Source of the DNA: Microcella indica
GTDB taxonomy: Bacteria > Actinomycetota > Actinomycetes > Actinomycetales > Microbacteriaceae
Direction: 5' to 3'
DNA length: 64,000 nucleotides
Assembly (NCBI RefSeq): GCF_013414345.1
Contig: NZ_CP058670.1
Location: 1,364,001 to 1,428,000, forward strand
Numbering within the stretch: the first letter of the stretch is position 1; each line of letters begins with the position of its first letter. Of the stretch, positions 43,631 to 53,326 are shown piece by piece. Under the pieces are notes generated by a model, which was not told where the DNA came from, searched no databases, and worked only from the letters and a program-made list of their open reading frames with translations. A program made the translations under genes and the position numbers.

Positions 43631-44695
43631 ATGGCGGAGGTTCACGAGGGAGCCGCGGGCTCGGAGGTCGAGAAGCACGAGAGCACAGCGCCCAGGTCGG
43701 CGACTGCGGTCGTGCGTGCTGATCGCATCCCCAACCCCGGCTTCCCGCCGGAGCGCCTGAGGGTCACCGATCTCGACCCGAAGAAGGAGAAGCAGGCGGA
43801 GCGCACCGTGAGCGGGCTCTTCCTGCTGTCGATCGTGGGCAGCATCATCGCCGTCGTCGCGTACATCGTGCTCCCCATCGAGGAGGGCAACCCAGGCTCG
43901 GTCCGCCTCAACAACCTCTTCCTCGGCGTCGGCATCACCCTCGGCCTCCTCGGCATCGGCATCGGTGCCGTGCACTGGTCGAAGGCGCTCATGCACGGCC
44001 ACGAGCTCGTCGAGCAACGCCACCCCACGCGCGGCAGCGACGAATCGCGCACGCGCGCCGTCGAGATCTTCCGCGAGTCCAACAAGGAGTCGGGCTTCAC
44101 GCGTCGCAGCCTCGTGCGCAACACCCTCATCGGTGCTCTCGTGGCCACGCCGATCCCCGCAGTCGCCCTGTTCCGCGACCTCGCGCCAGAGGAAGACCCG
44201 ATCGCGCTCCTCAAGCAAACGATGTGGGAGGAGGGCACGCGCCTCGCCCTCGATCCCTCGGGCGTGCCCATCCGGGCTTCCGACGTCACCATCGGCTCCG
44301 TGTTCCACGTCATTCCCGAGGGCCTAGCCGAGCTCGAGTCGCACCGCCTGGAGGAGAAGGCGAAGGCCGCCGTGCTCCTCATGCGCCTCCCTCCGGACGA
44401 GCTCAACATCCGCGAGGGCCGCGAGACCTGGTCGTACGACGGCATCGTCGCCTACTCCAAGATCTGCACGCACGTGGGGTGCCCCGTTGCGCTGTACGAG
44501 CAGCAGACGCACCACCTGCTGTGCCCCTGCCACCAGTCCCAGTTCGACGTCGCGAACCACTGCGAGGTCATCTTCGGGCCGGCGGCACGCCCTCTTCCCC
44601 AGCTCCCGATCACTGTGGACGACGAGGGTTACCTAGTCGCGCGACGCGACTTCGAAGAACCTGTGGGACCGAGTTTCTGGGAGCGTGAACTGTGA
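43631..44695 (+). CDS. qcrA: Rieske iron-sulfur subunit QcrA
   Basis: 354 residues from ATG 43631. Three membrane helices; the third follows an internal twin-arginine motif (FTRRSLVRN) near residue 155, consistent with the known Sec-plus-Tat insertion of actinobacterial QcrA. The 2Fe-2S ligands are in CTHVGC and CPCHQSQF. The stop overlaps the qcrB GTG (GTGA). Confidence 0.95.
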   Translation: MAEVHEGAAGSEVEKHESTAPRSATAVVRADRIPNPGFPPERLRVTDLDPKKEKQAERTVSGLFLLSIVGSIIAVVAYIVLPIEEGNPGSVRLNNLFLGVGITLGLLGIGIGAVHWSKALMHGHELVEQRHPTRGSDESRTRAVEIFRESNKESGFTRRSLVRNTLIGALVATPIPAVALFRDLAPEEDPIALLKQTMWEEGTRLALDPSGVPIRASDVTIGSVFHVIPEGLAELESHRLEEKAKAAVLLMRLPPDELNIREGRETWSYDGIVAYSKICTHVGCPVALYEQQTHHLLCPCHQSQFDVANHCEVIFGPAARPLPQLPITVDDEGYLVARRDFEEPVGPSFWEREL

Positions 44696-46314
44696 GCACC
44701 ACTGCCGCTGCACCCGCCACCGGGTCGACCGAGGCCGTGCCGTCGCGCGGCATGCGGTTCACCGGCTGGGCGGCGAATTACGTCGACGAGCGGACGAGCG
44801 CGTCCACGGCCGTCAAGGCCCTGGGGCGCAAGATCTTCCCCGACCACTGGTCGTTCATGCTCGGCGAGGTCGCTCTCTACAGCTTCATCGTCATCCTCCT
44901 GAGCGGCACCTTCCTCACCTTCTTCTTCGACCCCTCGATGACCGAGGTCGAGTACGAGGGCTCCTACCTGCCGCTCAACGGCATTCCGATGTCCGTCGCT
45001 TACGCGACCTCGCTCGACATCTCGTTCGAGATCCGCGGCGGACTCCTCATGCGCCAGGTCCACCACTGGGCCGCACTGCTGTTCGTCGCCTCCATCGGCT
45101 TACACATGCTGCGCGTGTTTTTCACGGGTGCCTTCCGCAAGCCGCGCGAGCTCAACTGGATCGTCGGCTTCCTGCTCTTCGTCATGGCGATGGCGCTGGG
45201 CTTCACGGGCTACTCGCTCCCCGACGACCTCCTCTCGGGCAACGGCCTGCGCATCATCGACGGCATGATCAAGGCGGTTCCCGTCGCCGGCGGCTGGATC
45301 TCCTACCTGCTGTTCGGCAACGAGTTCCCCGGCACCGACATCATCCCGCGCCTCTACGTGCTCCACATCATGCTGCTGCCGGCGATCACGATCGCTCTCA
45401 TCGGTATTCACATGGTTCTGCTCGTGGTCAACAAGCACACTCAGTTCGCCGCGCCGGGCCGCACCAATGACAACGTCGTGGGCGCCCCCGTCATGCCGGT
45501 GTTCGCCGCCAAGGCCGGTGGGTTCTTCTTCATCGTCTTCGGCGTCATCGTGCTGATCGCGTCATTCTTCACGATCAACCCGATCTGGAACTACGGGCCG
45601 TACGACCCCTCCCCCGTCTCGGCCGGCACCCAGCCGGACTGGTACATCGGCTTCGCGGACGGCGCCTTGCGACTTATCCCGTCGAACCTGGAGTCGGTCA
45701 TCTTCGGCTACACCTGGTCGTGGGGTGTGCTCATCCCGTTGGTCGGCCTCGTGCTGTTCCTCGCCGTCGTGGCGCTCTACCCGTTCCTCGAGGCATGGGT
45801 GAGCGGCGACAAGCGCGAGCACCACATCGCTGAGCGCCCTCGCAACGCCCCAGCCCGCACCGCCATCGGCGCCGCCGGCGTGGTGTTCTACGCCGTGCTG
45901 TGGGCTGCTGCGAGCTCAGACCTCATCGCGACGCACTTCCGGCTGTCGATCGAGGGGGTGATCCTCGCCCTGCAGACCCTCGCCATCGCGGGCCCCATCA
46001 TCGCGTACCTCGTCACGAAGCGCGTGTGCCTCGCCCTGCAGCGCAAGGATCGCGAGATTGCCCTGCACGGGTTCGAATCGGGCCGCATCGTGCGCCTGCC
46101 CGGCGGCGAGTACATCGAGGTGCACGAGCAGCTCGACGACTACGAGCGCTGGAAGCTAGTGAGCTACGAGGAGTACCAGCCGCTCATGGTCCGACCGGAC
46201 GACCGCGGACGCATCACCGTCCGTCAGCGCGTCCGTGCCGGTCTCTCGCGCTGGTTCTTCGAAGACCGCATCGCGCCCGTCACGGTGCGCGAGCTGGAGC
46301 AGCAGAAGCACTAG
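44692..46314 (+). CDS. qcrB: cytochrome b subunit QcrB
   Basis: 540 residues from GTG 44692. Haem-ligand helices include RQVHHWAALLFVASIGLHMLR and LYVLHIMLLPAITIALIGIH; the quinol site carries PDWYIGF. An extended C-terminal domain (about 420-540) is characteristic of actinobacterial QcrB. Last gene of the operon, followed by a strong terminator. Confidence 0.95.
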   Translation: MSTTAAAPATGSTEAVPSRGMRFTGWAANYVDERTSASTAVKALGRKIFPDHWSFMLGEVALYSFIVILLSGTFLTFFFDPSMTEVEYEGSYLPLNGIPMSVAYATSLDISFEIRGGLLMRQVHHWAALLFVASIGLHMLRVFFTGAFRKPRELNWIVGFLLFVMAMALGFTGYSLPDDLLSGNGLRIIDGMIKAVPVAGGWISYLLFGNEFPGTDIIPRLYVLHIMLLPAITIALIGIHMVLLVVNKHTQFAAPGRTNDNVVGAPVMPVFAAKAGGFFFIVFGVIVLIASFFTINPIWNYGPYDPSPVSAGTQPDWYIGFADGALRLIPSNLESVIFGYTWSWGVLIPLVGLVLFLAVVALYPFLEAWVSGDKREHHIAERPRNAPARTAIGAAGVVFYAVLWAAASSDLIATHFRLSIEGVILALQTLAIAGPIIAYLVTKRVCLALQRKDREIALHGFESGRIVRLPGGEYIEVHEQLDDYERWKLVSYEEYQPLMVRPDDRGRITVRQRVRAGLSRWFFEDRIAPVTVRELEQQKH

Positions 46315-46328
46315 GCACGCTTCACGAG

Positions 46329-46364
46329 AAGGGGGTTCCCGCTCACCTGGACGGGAACCCCCTT
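46329..46364. terminator. rho-independent terminator after qcrB, bidirectional
   Basis: AAGGGGGTTCCCG (46329-46341) pairs with CGGGAACCCCCTT (46352-46364) over a 10-nt loop, ending in CCCTTTCG. It separates qcrB from the convergent SurA-like gene and can serve both. Confidence 0.85.
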
Positions 46365-46373
46365 TCGTGTCCG

Positions 46374-47123
46374 CTAGACGAAGAACTCCAGCTCGACCTC
46401 GTCACGCAGCGAGGCTACGAGTTGCTCGACGATGAGCGAACGCTCCTGCGCCGTTGCCTGTTGCTGCAGCTGGTCGCGCACATCCTCGAACGGTGGAATC
46501 ACCTCCGCGGCCGCGCCTGACTCCTCCTGCTGGGCGAGGACGGCCTCGTAGAGCTCGCGTAGCTCGTCCTCTGTGAACGTGAGCTCACCGACCTCCGTGG
46601 CGATCACCGCGTCGATCGTGGCCTGTGCCGTAAGTTCCTCTCGAGCCTGCTCCTCATTCAGACCCTGCTTAGCGAGCAGGTCGAACAGCTCCTCCACGGA
46701 GCCGAGCTGATTCTGCGCGGCCAGCGTCTCCGCGAGGCGATCAACGTCGGCCTCCGACGCCTCGATCCCCTCTCGTTCCGCTTCCCGCTCCAGCAGTTCG
46801 ACGGTGACGAGGTTCTCCGCCACCTCGCGCTGCAGAGCTGACTCGTCGACCGGCACCCCGGTCTGCTGAGCCTGCAGCGATGCTTGCGCGTACTGAGACG
46901 AGTACGCCTGAAGGAAGTCCTCCCTCGAGATCGCCTCGCCGTCGATCTCGGCGACGACCTCGGGAATGCTCGCCAGGTCGGGTGCCCCACTCTCCTGCTG
47001 CTCACTCGACGAGTCATCCGCCGAAGACGTGTCCTCGTCCGTCGACGCCATCGTGCATCCCGCGATGCCGAGAAGGCAAAGAGCGGCTCCTGCCGCCCAC
47101 ACGGTGGTCGTTCGTCTGGTCAT
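46374..47123 (-). CDS. SurA N-terminal-domain lipoprotein
   Basis: 249 residues. The signal peptide ends in lipobox GIAGC (Cys23), followed by an Asp/Ser-rich linker and a helical SurA/trigger-factor-like chaperone domain (EIDGEAISREDFLQAYS onward). The parvulin isomerase domain is missing or reduced. Probable extracytoplasmic folding factor beside the respiratory genes. Confidence 0.82.
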   Translation of the reverse strand: MTRRTTTVWAAGAALCLLGIAGCTMASTDEDTSSADDSSSEQQESGAPDLASIPEVVAEIDGEAISREDFLQAYSSQYAQASLQAQQTGVPVDESALQREVAENLVTVELLEREAEREGIEASEADVDRLAETLAAQNQLGSVEELFDLLAKQGLNEEQAREELTAQATIDAVIATEVGELTFTEDELRELYEAVLAQQEESGAAAEVIPPFEDVRDQLQQQATAQERSLIVEQLVASLRDEVELEFFV

Positions 47124-47214
47124 GCCGTCGTCCCTTCACGTGCGTACAAAGGGACGACTCTACGAGGATGAGCCTTGGTGACGACTGAGGCGGTGGAGCA
47201 GTGGCGGGAGCCGC

Positions 47215-47643
47215 CTAGAAGACCCGTCGCATGTATTCGGCGTTCTGCGTGTAGCCGAGTCGGTCGTAGAAGCCGCCGGCTCTCCGAGCGGCGACGGTGA
47301 GCTGGCGTACACCACGGCGCACGCACTCGGTCTCGACGGCATGCACGAGCTGCGTACCCAGATCCTGCCCCCGCACCGCTTCATCCACGGCGATCTCCTG
47401 CAACTGGGCCGAGAGTCCGTTGGTCGACAGAAGGCGGGCGACCGTCGTGAGCGCGTAGCCGCTCACCGCCCCCTCGTCGTCCTCCGCCACATAGAGGAAG
47501 GCGCCGGAATCGTCCGCCCCATCCACGAGTGCCGCGAAGCTCTCGTCGAAGGCCGCTCGAACGGGCACGAAAGCCGCGCCGAGCTGCCGTACGAGGGCGA
47601 ACACCGCGTCCGCATCAGCGGAGGCCGCAGAACGCACGATCAT
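47215..47643 (-). CDS. GNAT-family N-acetyltransferase
   Basis: 142 residues (MIVRSAASADADAVFALV). The acetyl-CoA loop region is DEAVRGQDLGTQLVHAVE and the C-terminal motif is GGFYDRLGYTQNAEYM. Acceptor unknown. It starts 1 bp after the ctaF stop, so it is probably co-transcribed with the oxidase genes. Confidence 0.85.
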   Translation of the reverse strand: MIVRSAASADADAVFALVRQLGAAFVPVRAAFDESFAALVDGADDSGAFLYVAEDDEGAVSGYALTTVARLLSTNGLSAQLQEIAVDEAVRGQDLGTQLVHAVETECVRRGVRQLTVAARRAGGFYDRLGYTQNAEYMRRVF

Positions 47644-47644
47644 G

Positions 47645-48061
47645 TCAGCGCCCGAAGTTGCCGCGGTAGTACTCGTACACCCAGCCCACGAGGGCGATGA
47701 GAGGGATGACGACCGCGTAGCCCACGATCCAGAAATCGATCGCCAGACCCAGGAAGACCAGTGCGGCACCGCCGGCGAGGACGACGGGCCACCAACTCCA
47801 CGGCGGGAAGAAGCCCTGCTCGGCATCGCCGTCATCGATGTCGGCGTCACCACGGTCCTCCGGCAGCTCGCCACCCTGATTGCGGTAGACGAGTCTCAAG
47901 TAGAAGGCGATGAACACCGAAAGCACGGCGCACAGGCCCAGGGCCACGGCGCCGACCCACTCGACCTGGCCGGTGTCGAGAATCGACCAGCCGACGTAGA
48001 TCGCGGTCAGGGCGACGAAGAAGACCAGAAGGATCCAGAACAGGTTGATGTTCGTCTTCAT
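47645..48061 (-). CDS. ctaF: cytochrome c oxidase subunit IV, actinobacterial type
   Basis: 138 residues with four membrane helices. The N-terminus MKTNINLFWILLVFF and the FFPPWSWWPVVLAGGAAL segment are diagnostic of the actinobacterial subunit. It stabilises the aa3 oxidase. Third gene of ctaC-ctaD-ctaF. Confidence 0.92.
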   Translation of the reverse strand: MKTNINLFWILLVFFVALTAIYVGWSILDTGQVEWVGAVALGLCAVLSVFIAFYLRLVYRNQGGELPEDRGDADIDDGDAEQGFFPPWSWWPVVLAGGAALVFLGLAIDFWIVGYAVVIPLIALVGWVYEYYRGNFGR

Positions 48062-48071
48062 GTCGGGCCGC

Positions 48072-49808
48072 TCACTTCACCTTGTCTTCGCTGATGTCGT
48101 ACGTGTCCGCATCCGGGGCGTCCTTTGCCGGACCGATGCCCATGGGCATTCCCGCCTCCGGGTGGTTGAGGTCGAACGCCGGCGACTCCGATCGGATGCG
48201 CGGGATCGACGAGAAGTTGTGCCGCGGCGGCGGGCAGCTCGTCGCCCACTCGAGCGAGCGGCCGTAGCCCCACGGGTCGTTGACCGTCACCTTCGGGGCG
48301 CGACGCGCGGTGATGTACACGTTGAGGAGGAACGGGATCATCGACGCCGCGAGCAGGAACGAGCCGAAAGTCGACAGCTGGTTCATCCAGGTGAACCCGT
48401 CTTCGACGAGATAGGTCGCGTAGCGGCGGGGCATGCCCACGACTCCGAGCCAGTGCTGCACCAGGAACGTCGCGTGGAAGCCGATGAACAGGGTCCAGAA
48501 GTGGATGTGGCCGAGACGCTCGTTGAGCATCTTGCCCGTCCACTTGGGCCACCAGAAGTAGAAGCCGGCGAACATCGCGAACACGACGGTGCCGAACACC
48601 ACGTAGTGGAAGTGGGCGACCACGAAGTAGGAGTCGGAGACAGCGAAGTCGAGCGGTGGCGAGGCGAGGATGACGCCCGTGAGCCCGCCGAATACGAAGG
48701 TTACGAGAAACCCGAGCGCCCACACGATCGGTGTCTCGAAGGTCACCGAGCCGCGCCACATCGTGCCGATCCAGTTGAAGATCTTCACACCCGTCGGCAC
48801 GGCGATGAGCATCGTCATGAGCGAGAAGAACGGCAGCAGCACCGAGCCGGTCACGTACATGTGGTGGGCCCACACCGTGATCGAGAGCGCCGCGATCGCG
48901 ATCGTCGCGTAGACGAGCGTCTTGTACCCGAAGATCGGCTTGCGGCTGAATACGGGGAAGATCTCGGAGACGATGCCGAAGAAGGGTAGAGCGATGATGT
49001 ATACCTCTGGGTGCCCGAAGAACCAGAATAGGTGCTGCCAGAGGATCGCTCCTCCCGTCGCCGCATCGAATACGTGCGAGCCGAACATCCGGTCGGAGCC
49101 GAGGGCGAAGAGAGCCGCGGCGAGCACCGGAAACGCCATGAGGACGAGCAACGAGGTCACGAGGGTGTTCCACGTGAAGATCGGCATGCGCCACATCGTC
49201 ATGCCCGGAGCGCGCATCGTAATGATGGTCGTGATGAAGTTCACAGCGCCGAGGATGGTGCCGAACCCGCTGAGGATGAGCCCAAAAACCCACATGTTGC
49301 CGCCGAGTCCCGGGGTGAAGGTCTGGGAAGACAACGGTGCGTACGCGAACCATCCGAACGAGGCCGCACCCTGCGGCGTCAGGAATCCCGCAACGGCGAT
49401 GAGCGAGCCGAAGGAGTACAGCCAGTACGCGAAAGCGTTCAGGCGCGGGAAGGCGACATCAGGAGCGCCGATCTGGAGGGGCATGAGCACGTTCGCGAAG
49501 CCCGCGAAGAGCGGCGTCGCGAACATGAGGAGCATGATCGTGCCGTGCATCGTGAACAGCTGGTTGTACTGCTCCTTGGTGGCGACGACCTCGAGGCCCG
49601 GCGCGAAGAGCTGAACGCGAATGACAAGCGCCAGCACGCCGCCGATGAGGAAGTACACGAACGACGTGATCAGGTACATATATCCGATGGTCTTGTGATC
49701 GGTGGAGGTGATCCACCCGACGAAGACGTTGCCCTTGCGCCCGACGGTGGGAGATACGTGACCGGGCTCGCTCGTCGAGACGGTCGGCCTGGGTGCGGTC
49801 GTAGTCAT
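48072..49808 (-). CDS. ctaD: cytochrome c oxidase subunit I
   Basis: 578 residues, twelve membrane helices. Haem and CuB ligand regions are [34 protein letters not shown] (the His-Tyr crosslink pair), HHMYVTG and [10 protein letters not shown]. It is the catalytic subunit of the aa3 oxidase. An actinobacterial C-terminal extension follows the last helix. Six base pairs separate it from ctaC. Confidence 0.97.
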   Translation of the reverse strand: MTTTAPRPTVSTSEPGHVSPTVGRKGNVFVGWITSTDHKTIGYMYLITSFVYFLIGGVLALVIRVQLFAPGLEVVATKEQYNQLFTMHGTIMLLMFATPLFAGFANVLMPLQIGAPDVAFPRLNAFAYWLYSFGSLIAVAGFLTPQGAASFGWFAYAPLSSQTFTPGLGGNMWVFGLILSGFGTILGAVNFITTIITMRAPGMTMWRMPIFTWNTLVTSLLVLMAFPVLAAALFALGSDRMFGSHVFDAATGGAILWQHLFWFFGHPEVYIIALPFFGIVSEIFPVFSRKPIFGYKTLVYATIAIAALSITVWAHHMYVTGSVLLPFFSLMTMLIAVPTGVKIFNWIGTMWRGSVTFETPIVWALGFLVTFVFGGLTGVILASPPLDFAVSDSYFVVAHFHYVVFGTVVFAMFAGFYFWWPKWTGKMLNERLGHIHFWTLFIGFHATFLVQHWLGVVGMPRRYATYLVEDGFTWMNQLSTFGSFLLAASMIPFLLNVYITARRAPKVTVNDPWGYGRSLEWATSCPPPRHNFSSIPRIRSESPAFDLNHPEAGMPMGIGPAKDAPDADTYDISEDKVK

Positions 49809-49814
49809 GCCCGC

Positions 49815-50678
49815 CTACTCCTCTTCCGTGATGCCGGTCGTGCCCGGCAGGTTCGCGTTGGTGTTGAACTCTTCGCCGACGCTGCCGACGTTGCCCTGAG
49901 CCCGCAGGACGTCCATCTGGGCGTCGTACTCCTCCTGGGAGACGACCTCGACGTTGAACAGCATGAGCGAGTGGTACTCGCCGCACAGCTCAGCGCATTT
50001 GCCCGCGTACGTGCCCTCCTTCTGAGGGATGAAGTACCAGTAATTGGTCTTGGCGGGAATCATGTCCTTCTTGTACAGGAAATCGATGATCCAGAACGAG
50101 TGGATGACGTCGCGCGACTCGATCTTGATTTCGACCTTCTTGTCCACGGGAAGGTACAGGGTCGGTAGCGCGTCGACGTCGATCTCGTTGTTCGGGCCCG
50201 TCTCCTGAGCCTGGATGCCCTGGTAGAAGACGTCGTCGGTGATGTAGTTGAAGTCCCATGCCCAGCGCTTGCCGTAGACCTCGATCGTCACGTCGGGGTC
50301 GGCGAGCGGTGCTTCGATCTCGGCCTGGTCGCGCGCGGTGAAGGCGAAGAAGCCGAGGACGAGGATGAGGGGCACGACCGTGTAGAAGATCTCGATCGGC
50401 ATGTTGTAGCGCAGCTGCACCGGCAGGCCGGTCTGGCCCTTGCGGCGGCGATAGACGATCGCCGCCCAGATGATGAGGCCCCAGGTGATGGCGCCCACGG
50501 CCAGGAGGACGATCCAGGACGTGACCCAGAGACCGATGACACGGTCGACCTGGTTGGTCGTGCCGGGTTCGGTCGGCAGCCAGCCGAGGGTCTGCTGCGT
50601 CGTGCAGCCCGCGAGGGCGACCGTAGTGACGATCGCGAGCGGTATGGCCGTCAATCGAAGACGTCGGTTGGAGCGCAC
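49815..50678 (-). CDS. ctaC: cytochrome c oxidase subunit II
   Basis: 287 residues from GTG 50678. A lipoprotein signal ends in LAGC (Cys25). Two membrane helices precede the cupredoxin domain, whose CuA ligands are in CAELCGEYHSLM and the upstream HSFWIIDF. GAGAGGT precedes the start. First gene of the operon. Confidence 0.96.
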   Translation of the reverse strand: MRSNRRLRLTAIPLAIVTTVALAGCTTQQTLGWLPTEPGTTNQVDRVIGLWVTSWIVLLAVGAITWGLIIWAAIVYRRRKGQTGLPVQLRYNMPIEIFYTVVPLILVLGFFAFTARDQAEIEAPLADPDVTIEVYGKRWAWDFNYITDDVFYQGIQAQETGPNNEIDVDALPTLYLPVDKKVEIKIESRDVIHSFWIIDFLYKKDMIPAKTNYWYFIPQKEGTYAGKCAELCGEYHSLMLFNVEVVSQEEYDAQMDVLRAQGNVGSVGEEFNTNANLPGTTGITEEE

Positions 50679-50793
50679 CGGTGACCTCTCGAGCTGGGGA
50701 GCGGGGAACCGTTTCAGTCTATGTCACCGCGCCCTGCGGAACCGCCCTGCGACGCTCCGAGATGACTGCCAAACCGGTGCACGAACGACAGAA

Positions 50794-50822
50794 GGGCACC
50801 CTCATCAGATGAGGATGCCCTG
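50794..50822 (-). terminator. hairpin terminator after erpA
   Basis: AGGGCACCCTCAT (50794-50806) pairs with ATGAGGATGCCCT (50810-50822) with one mismatch and a 3-nt loop. It lies 24 bp after the erpA stop; TTCTGTCGTT follows on the minus strand. Confidence 0.75.
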
Positions 50823-50845
50823 CTCTCGGGTCTGGCGGGAGAGCC

Positions 50846-51193
50846 TCAGTGGAAGCTGTCTCCGCACGCGCAGCTGCCGCCCGCGTTCGGGTTGTCGATC
50901 GTGAAGCCCTGCTTCTGGATCGTGTCTTCAAAGTCGATCGAGGCGCCTTCGAGGTAAGGGACGCTCATCTTGTCGACGACGACCTCGACACCATCGAAGT
51001 CACGACGGCTGTCGCCGTCGAGCATGCGCTCGTCGAAGTACAGCTGGTAGATGAGCCCCGAGCAGCCGCCGGGCTGCACGGCGAGGCGCAGACGGAGGTC
51101 GTCGCGACCCTCCTGCTCGAGCAGCGAGCGGACCTTCGCGGCGGCCGCGTCGGTGAGCGAGACGCCGTGCGTGCTGGTCATCGTGTCGGTCAT
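50846..51193 (-). CDS. erpA: A-type iron-sulfur carrier ErpA/HesB
   Basis: 115 residues. The three conserved cysteines are present as GGCSG (near residue 43) and SCACG near the C-terminus. It carries Fe-S clusters to apoproteins. AGGAGGT stands 5 bp before ATG 51193, the best Shine-Dalgarno sequence in this region. The position beside the ctaC operon is common in actinobacteria. Confidence 0.92.
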   Translation of the reverse strand: MTDTMTSTHGVSLTDAAAAKVRSLLEQEGRDDLRLRLAVQPGGCSGLIYQLYFDERMLDGDSRRDFDGVEVVVDKMSVPYLEGASIDFEDTIQKQGFTIDNPNAGGSCACGDSFH

Positions 51194-51249
51194 GAGACCT
51201 CCTAGGTATCGGGAAAGCTGACCCTCAGTGTACGCCTCTCCCCCGCGCG

Positions 51250-52677
51250 CTACGGCAGACTCACGGCTCCGTCCAGGCGCGCCAGCAGGAGAGCCTCAGT
51301 GAGGATCGCCCGGTGGAACACACCGAGGTGGAGCGACTCGTTGGGACTGTGCGCCCGCGTCTCCGGATCCTCCACGCCCGTCACGAGCACCTGAGCCTCG
51401 GGGAAGGTCTGCGCGAGCTGCGCGATGAAGGGGATCGAGCCGCCGACGCCCGTGAGCTGCGGCGTCTCGCCCCACGCCTCCTCCATGGCCGTGAGCACGT
51501 CGTCGACGGCCCAGCCCGAGGTGTCGACGAGGAAGGGGTTGCCGAGATCGACCGCCGAGAACGTCACGTGCGCCCCGAACGGCGTGCGTGCTCGGATGTG
51601 GCGCTCGATCGCCATGAAGGCTTCCCGCGCGGATTGGCCCGGCGCGACGCGGCAGCTGATCTTGACGGTCACCGAGGGCAGCAGGGTGTTGGACGCGTTC
51701 TGCACACTCGGCGCATCGATACCCGTCACCGTGATGGCGGGTTGCGCCCAGAGCCGGTGCAGGATCTCGCCGCGGCCGATCGACGAGACTCCCTCGAGAA
51801 GAGCCGCATCCTCACGGAGACGCACCTCCGTGAAGGGCGGCACCTCCTGGGTGTGCGAGGTGAGGCCCTCGACCGCTACGGCGCCATCATCGTCGTGAAG
51901 GCTCGCGAGCACGCGCACCAGGGCGAGCATCGCATCGGGCGCGGCGCCACCGAGCATGCCCGAGTGGGATGCATGGCCGAGGGTGGAGACGGTAAGCTGG
52001 AAGGCCGTGTTGCCGCGCAGGCCGATGGTGAGCGAAGGCGTCGTCGTCGTCCAGTTGTCGGAGTCGGCGACCACGATGACGTCCGCCGCGAGGAGCTCTC
52101 GATGCGCGGCGAGCATCGCCTCGAACGATCGTGACCCGAACTCCTCCTCGCCCTCGATGAAGACGACGAGACCGAGGTCGGGGTCAGAGCCCTGCACCTC
52201 CAGGAGCGCGCGGATCGCGGCAACGTGTGCGAGCACGCCCGCCTTGTCATCGGCGGCCCCGCGCGCGTAGAGCCGGTCACCGCGCAGGGTAGGCTCGAAG
52301 GGGGGCGACTGCCAGTCCCCCTCCTCCCCCGGGGGCTGCACGTCGTGGTGCGCGTAGAGCATGACGGTCGGGCGACCCCCTCGGGGCTCCCGGCGGGCGA
52401 GAACCGCGGGCTGACCCAACTCACCCGAGCCTGGCAGCGGAGCGCGCTCGATCGTGACCGTGTCGAACACGCCGAGATCGGTCAGGAGCGCGGCGACCGT
52501 CTCCGCCGACTCCTGGACGTGGCGGGGATCGAAGCCGTCCCACGACACCGAGGGGATGCGCACGAGCCTCGAGAGGTCGGCGATCGCCGCGGGGAGTCCG
52601 TCGCGCACGGCATCCGTGAGCCGCTCGCGGATCTCGGTCGGGGTCGACGGGCGGGCAGGACGAGCGTCGGAGGTCAT
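51250..52677 (-). CDS. M20-family dipeptidase
   Basis: 475 residues from ATG 52677. Metal-site motifs are MLYAHHDVQPPG near residue 107, RGAADDKAGVLAH near residue 138, FIEGEEEFGS near residue 172 and a late NESLHLG. The domain order fits the carnosinase/PepV-like dipeptidase group. Cytoplasmic peptide catabolism is likely. TAAGAT (52685-52690, minus strand) lies 7 nt upstream of the start. Confidence 0.88.
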   Translation of the reverse strand: MTSDARPARPSTPTEIRERLTDAVRDGLPAAIADLSRLVRIPSVSWDGFDPRHVQESAETVAALLTDLGVFDTVTIERAPLPGSGELGQPAVLARREPRGGRPTVMLYAHHDVQPPGEEGDWQSPPFEPTLRGDRLYARGAADDKAGVLAHVAAIRALLEVQGSDPDLGLVVFIEGEEEFGSRSFEAMLAAHRELLAADVIVVADSDNWTTTTPSLTIGLRGNTAFQLTVSTLGHASHSGMLGGAAPDAMLALVRVLASLHDDDGAVAVEGLTSHTQEVPPFTEVRLREDAALLEGVSSIGRGEILHRLWAQPAITVTGIDAPSVQNASNTLLPSVTVKISCRVAPGQSAREAFMAIERHIRARTPFGAHVTFSAVDLGNPFLVDTSGWAVDDVLTAMEEAWGETPQLTGVGGSIPFIAQLAQTFPEAQVLVTGVEDPETRAHSPNESLHLGVFHRAILTEALLLARLDGAVSLP

Positions 52678-52682
52678 GCCGG

Positions 52683-52690
52683 TAATCTTA
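52683..52690. promoter_or_regulatory. overlapping divergent -10 boxes
   Basis: TAATCT (52683-52688, plus) and TAAGAT (52685-52690, minus) overlap by four bases. The minus box serves the leaderless dipeptidase gene; the plus box would start a leader of about 30 nt for the DUF3043 gene. Polymerases could not occupy both at once. Confidence 0.5.
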
Positions 52691-52723
52691 AGACCCTGCC
52701 CCACAACGGAAGGATGTGCCCCC

Positions 52724-53326
52724 GTGGCCGCCCGAGACAAGACGAACGCCGAACCCACCGGCTCCGAGCAGGCGAGCGCCGACGCCGTCGAGCAGAACCC
52801 TGGCCCAGCATCCACGAGCAAGGGCCGCCCCACACCGACGCGCAAGGAGCGCGAAGCCGCCCGCAAGCGACCCCTCGTGCCCGATGACCGCCGCCAGGCC
52901 CGCAAGGAGGCTCGGGCGAAGATGAACGCCTCGCGCGAGCGCGCCCGCATCGGCATGGCTGCCGGTGAGGAGCGCTACCTGCCCCAGCGCGACAAGGGGC
53001 CGCAGCGCAAGTTCGTGCGCGACTACGTGGACGCCCGAACGAGCCTCGGCGAGTTCCTCATCCCCGTCATGTTCCTCGTGATCATCGCGACCTTCATCCC
53101 CTCCCTCGAGGCGCAGACCATCTCGATCCTCGTGCTGTGGGGCTTCTTCCTCGTCGCCATCATCGATTCCGTCGCGCTCTCGTGGCTCGTCAAGCGGAAG
53201 CTGACGAAGAAGTTCGGCTCCGCCGAGAAGGGCGTGGGGTTCTACGCCGGCATGCGCGCACTGCAGTTGCGCGTGCTGCGCCTGCCGAAGCCCCAGGTCA
53301 AGCGCGGCGAGTTCCCCGTCGTCTAG
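52724..53326 (+). CDS. DUF3043 membrane protein
   Basis: 200 residues from GTG 52724, with GGAAGGA upstream. A long charged N-terminus (TRKEREAARKRPLVPDDRRQ) precedes two membrane helices (about 107-125 and 131-150) and a basic tail. DUF3043 is actinobacterial and uncharacterised. Its stop shares CTAG with the convergent pyrD stop. Confidence 0.85.
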   Translation: MAARDKTNAEPTGSEQASADAVEQNPGPASTSKGRPTPTRKEREAARKRPLVPDDRRQARKEARAKMNASRERARIGMAAGEERYLPQRDKGPQRKFVRDYVDARTSLGEFLIPVMFLVIIATFIPSLEAQTISILVLWGFFLVAIIDSVALSWLVKRKLTKKFGSAEKGVGFYAGMRALQLRVLRLPKPQVKRGEFPVV

